Assembly: GCA_041166025.1 (NCBI GenBank)
Contig: JBEAMJ010000007.1
Location: 1-64,000 of the forward strand
Direction: 5' to 3'
Source: UBA7672 sp041166025
GTDB taxonomy: Bacteria; Pseudomonadota; Alphaproteobacteria; Caulobacterales; Hyphomonadaceae
DNA length: 64,000 nt
Part shown: positions 63,598 to 64,000 of the stretch, piece after piece
How positions within the stretch are numbered: position 1 is the stretch's first letter
Layout of the letters: every line of letters starts with the position of its first letter
The notes under the pieces: model-generated
What the model was told of the DNA's origin: nothing
Seen by the model: only the letters and a program-made list of their open reading frames with translations
The model's database searches: none
Translations under genes and position numbers: made by a program

Positions 63598-64000
63598 ATG
63601 ATGGACCCGCTCGAACGCCGCGCTAGCACCCGGATCAAGGCGCAGCTGGAGACAGCTCGCACCGCTGGCGCATGGATGCCGTGGGCAGGCGCAGGTGTTG
63701 CGCTTGCGCTCTGGGGGGCCATCAGCATCTGGCTGGTCGCGACGCTGGGCATCGAGGGGTTGATCAACCAGCCGCCGACCGTGCTTGCTGGCGGGTTCGC
63801 GGTACTCCTTGCCATCGGCCTCACCCTGGTCTGCGCGGGTCTGATGGCGCGCGAAGGCGTGCGCTCGGCCAAGGCGAATGCCGTCGTCCTCACCTCCGCC
63901 AAGCTGCTGCTTGAGCCGGCCGAATCATCCCGCGAGGAAGTAGCGAGCCTGGCCGAAGCCGTCGCTCGCGAAACGCAGACCATCAACCGCGCGCTGACCG
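63598..64000 (+). CDS. Membrane protein with predicted helical tail, N-terminal part (cut by window edge)
   Basis: From the ATG at 63598 (or 63601) the open frame runs past base 64000, giving 134 residues. A basic start (LERRASTRIKAQLETARTAG) is followed by two transmembrane helices (about 27-52 and 62-85). Then comes a segment like KLLLEPAESSREEVASLAEA and ARETQTINRALT that looks like the start of a long alpha-helical or coiled-coil region. This layout (two N-terminal helices, then coiled coil) is that of alphaproteobacterial polarity factors such as TipN, but homology is uncertain. Confidence 0.6.
   Translation, partial: MMDPLERRASTRIKAQLETARTAGAWMPWAGAGVALALWGAISIWLVATLGIEGLINQPPTVLAGGFAVLLAIGLTLVCAGLMAREGVRSAKANAVVLTSAKLLLEPAESSREEVASLAEAVARETQTINRALT

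Noticed and set aside
63258..63986. A 242-codon frame on the minus strand near the right end
   Set aside because: Overlaps the better supported plus-strand membrane gene and the small 55-residue frame; composition is unlike a protein.

Overview
The window is GC-rich (well over 60% by eye) and densely coded. It looks like chromosomal DNA of an aerobic alphaproteobacterium, most likely Caulobacterales/Hyphomonadaceae-like. This placement is inferred from TonB-dependent receptors including an Oar-type one, a DUF2849 and DUF934 sulfite-reductase operon, a cold-shock/DUF1294 fusion, many short lipoproteins, and frequent ATGA/GTGA/TGATG gene overlaps. I see no phage, insertion sequence, CRISPR array, tRNA or rRNA.

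Layout. 1-15,000: the 5' end of murI; a voltage-gated-type K+ channel; the agmatine-to-putrescine pair aguA-aguB; an Oar-like TonB receptor with its own terminator; a GT-C glycosyltransferase; an orphan RND adaptor; ferredoxin-NADP reductase; a Baeyer-Villiger-type monooxygenase; acetyl-CoA synthetase; and a cold-shock/DUF1294 protein. 15,000-31,800: a multi-PAS hybrid histidine kinase, SelO AMPylase, lipoproteins, a fatty-acyl-CoA ligase, a TPR-sulfotransferase operon, an ETHE1-like persulfide dioxygenase-rhodanese fusion, and a divergent cytochrome b561 / membrane-anchored LuxR pair.

31,900-36,500 is the most unusual part. A TPP riboswitch heads a four-gene, translationally coupled operon in which three uncharacterised membrane proteins precede thiC. 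Just upstream lies a decayed copy of the first of these genes (a Trp codon turned into TGA, then a net 8-base deletion). Just downstream lies a frameshifted DUF4304-like gene. 36,400-47,500: a TonB receptor behind a Zur-type palindrome, a SRAP (YedK/HMCES) homologue lacking three of its four catalytic residues, several lipoproteins, a VOC-ArsR-SRPBCC operon, an MFS pump, and a GmhB-like phosphatase.

47,600-62,700 holds assimilatory sulfur metabolism in two blocks. One is a tightly overlapped operon, cobA-DUF2849-GST-cysI-DUF934-cysH, which makes siroheme and reduces APS and sulfite. The other is an operon read from an Rrf2-family regulator into a sulfate ABC importer (binding protein, CysT, CysW, CysA), with an outer-membrane alginate-export-type porin transcribed divergently from the same short promoter region. 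Together they could take sulfate from the outside of the cell to sulfide. The ATP sulfurylase genes are not in the window. The right end carries an orphan Hpt protein and the start of a membrane protein cut by the window edge.
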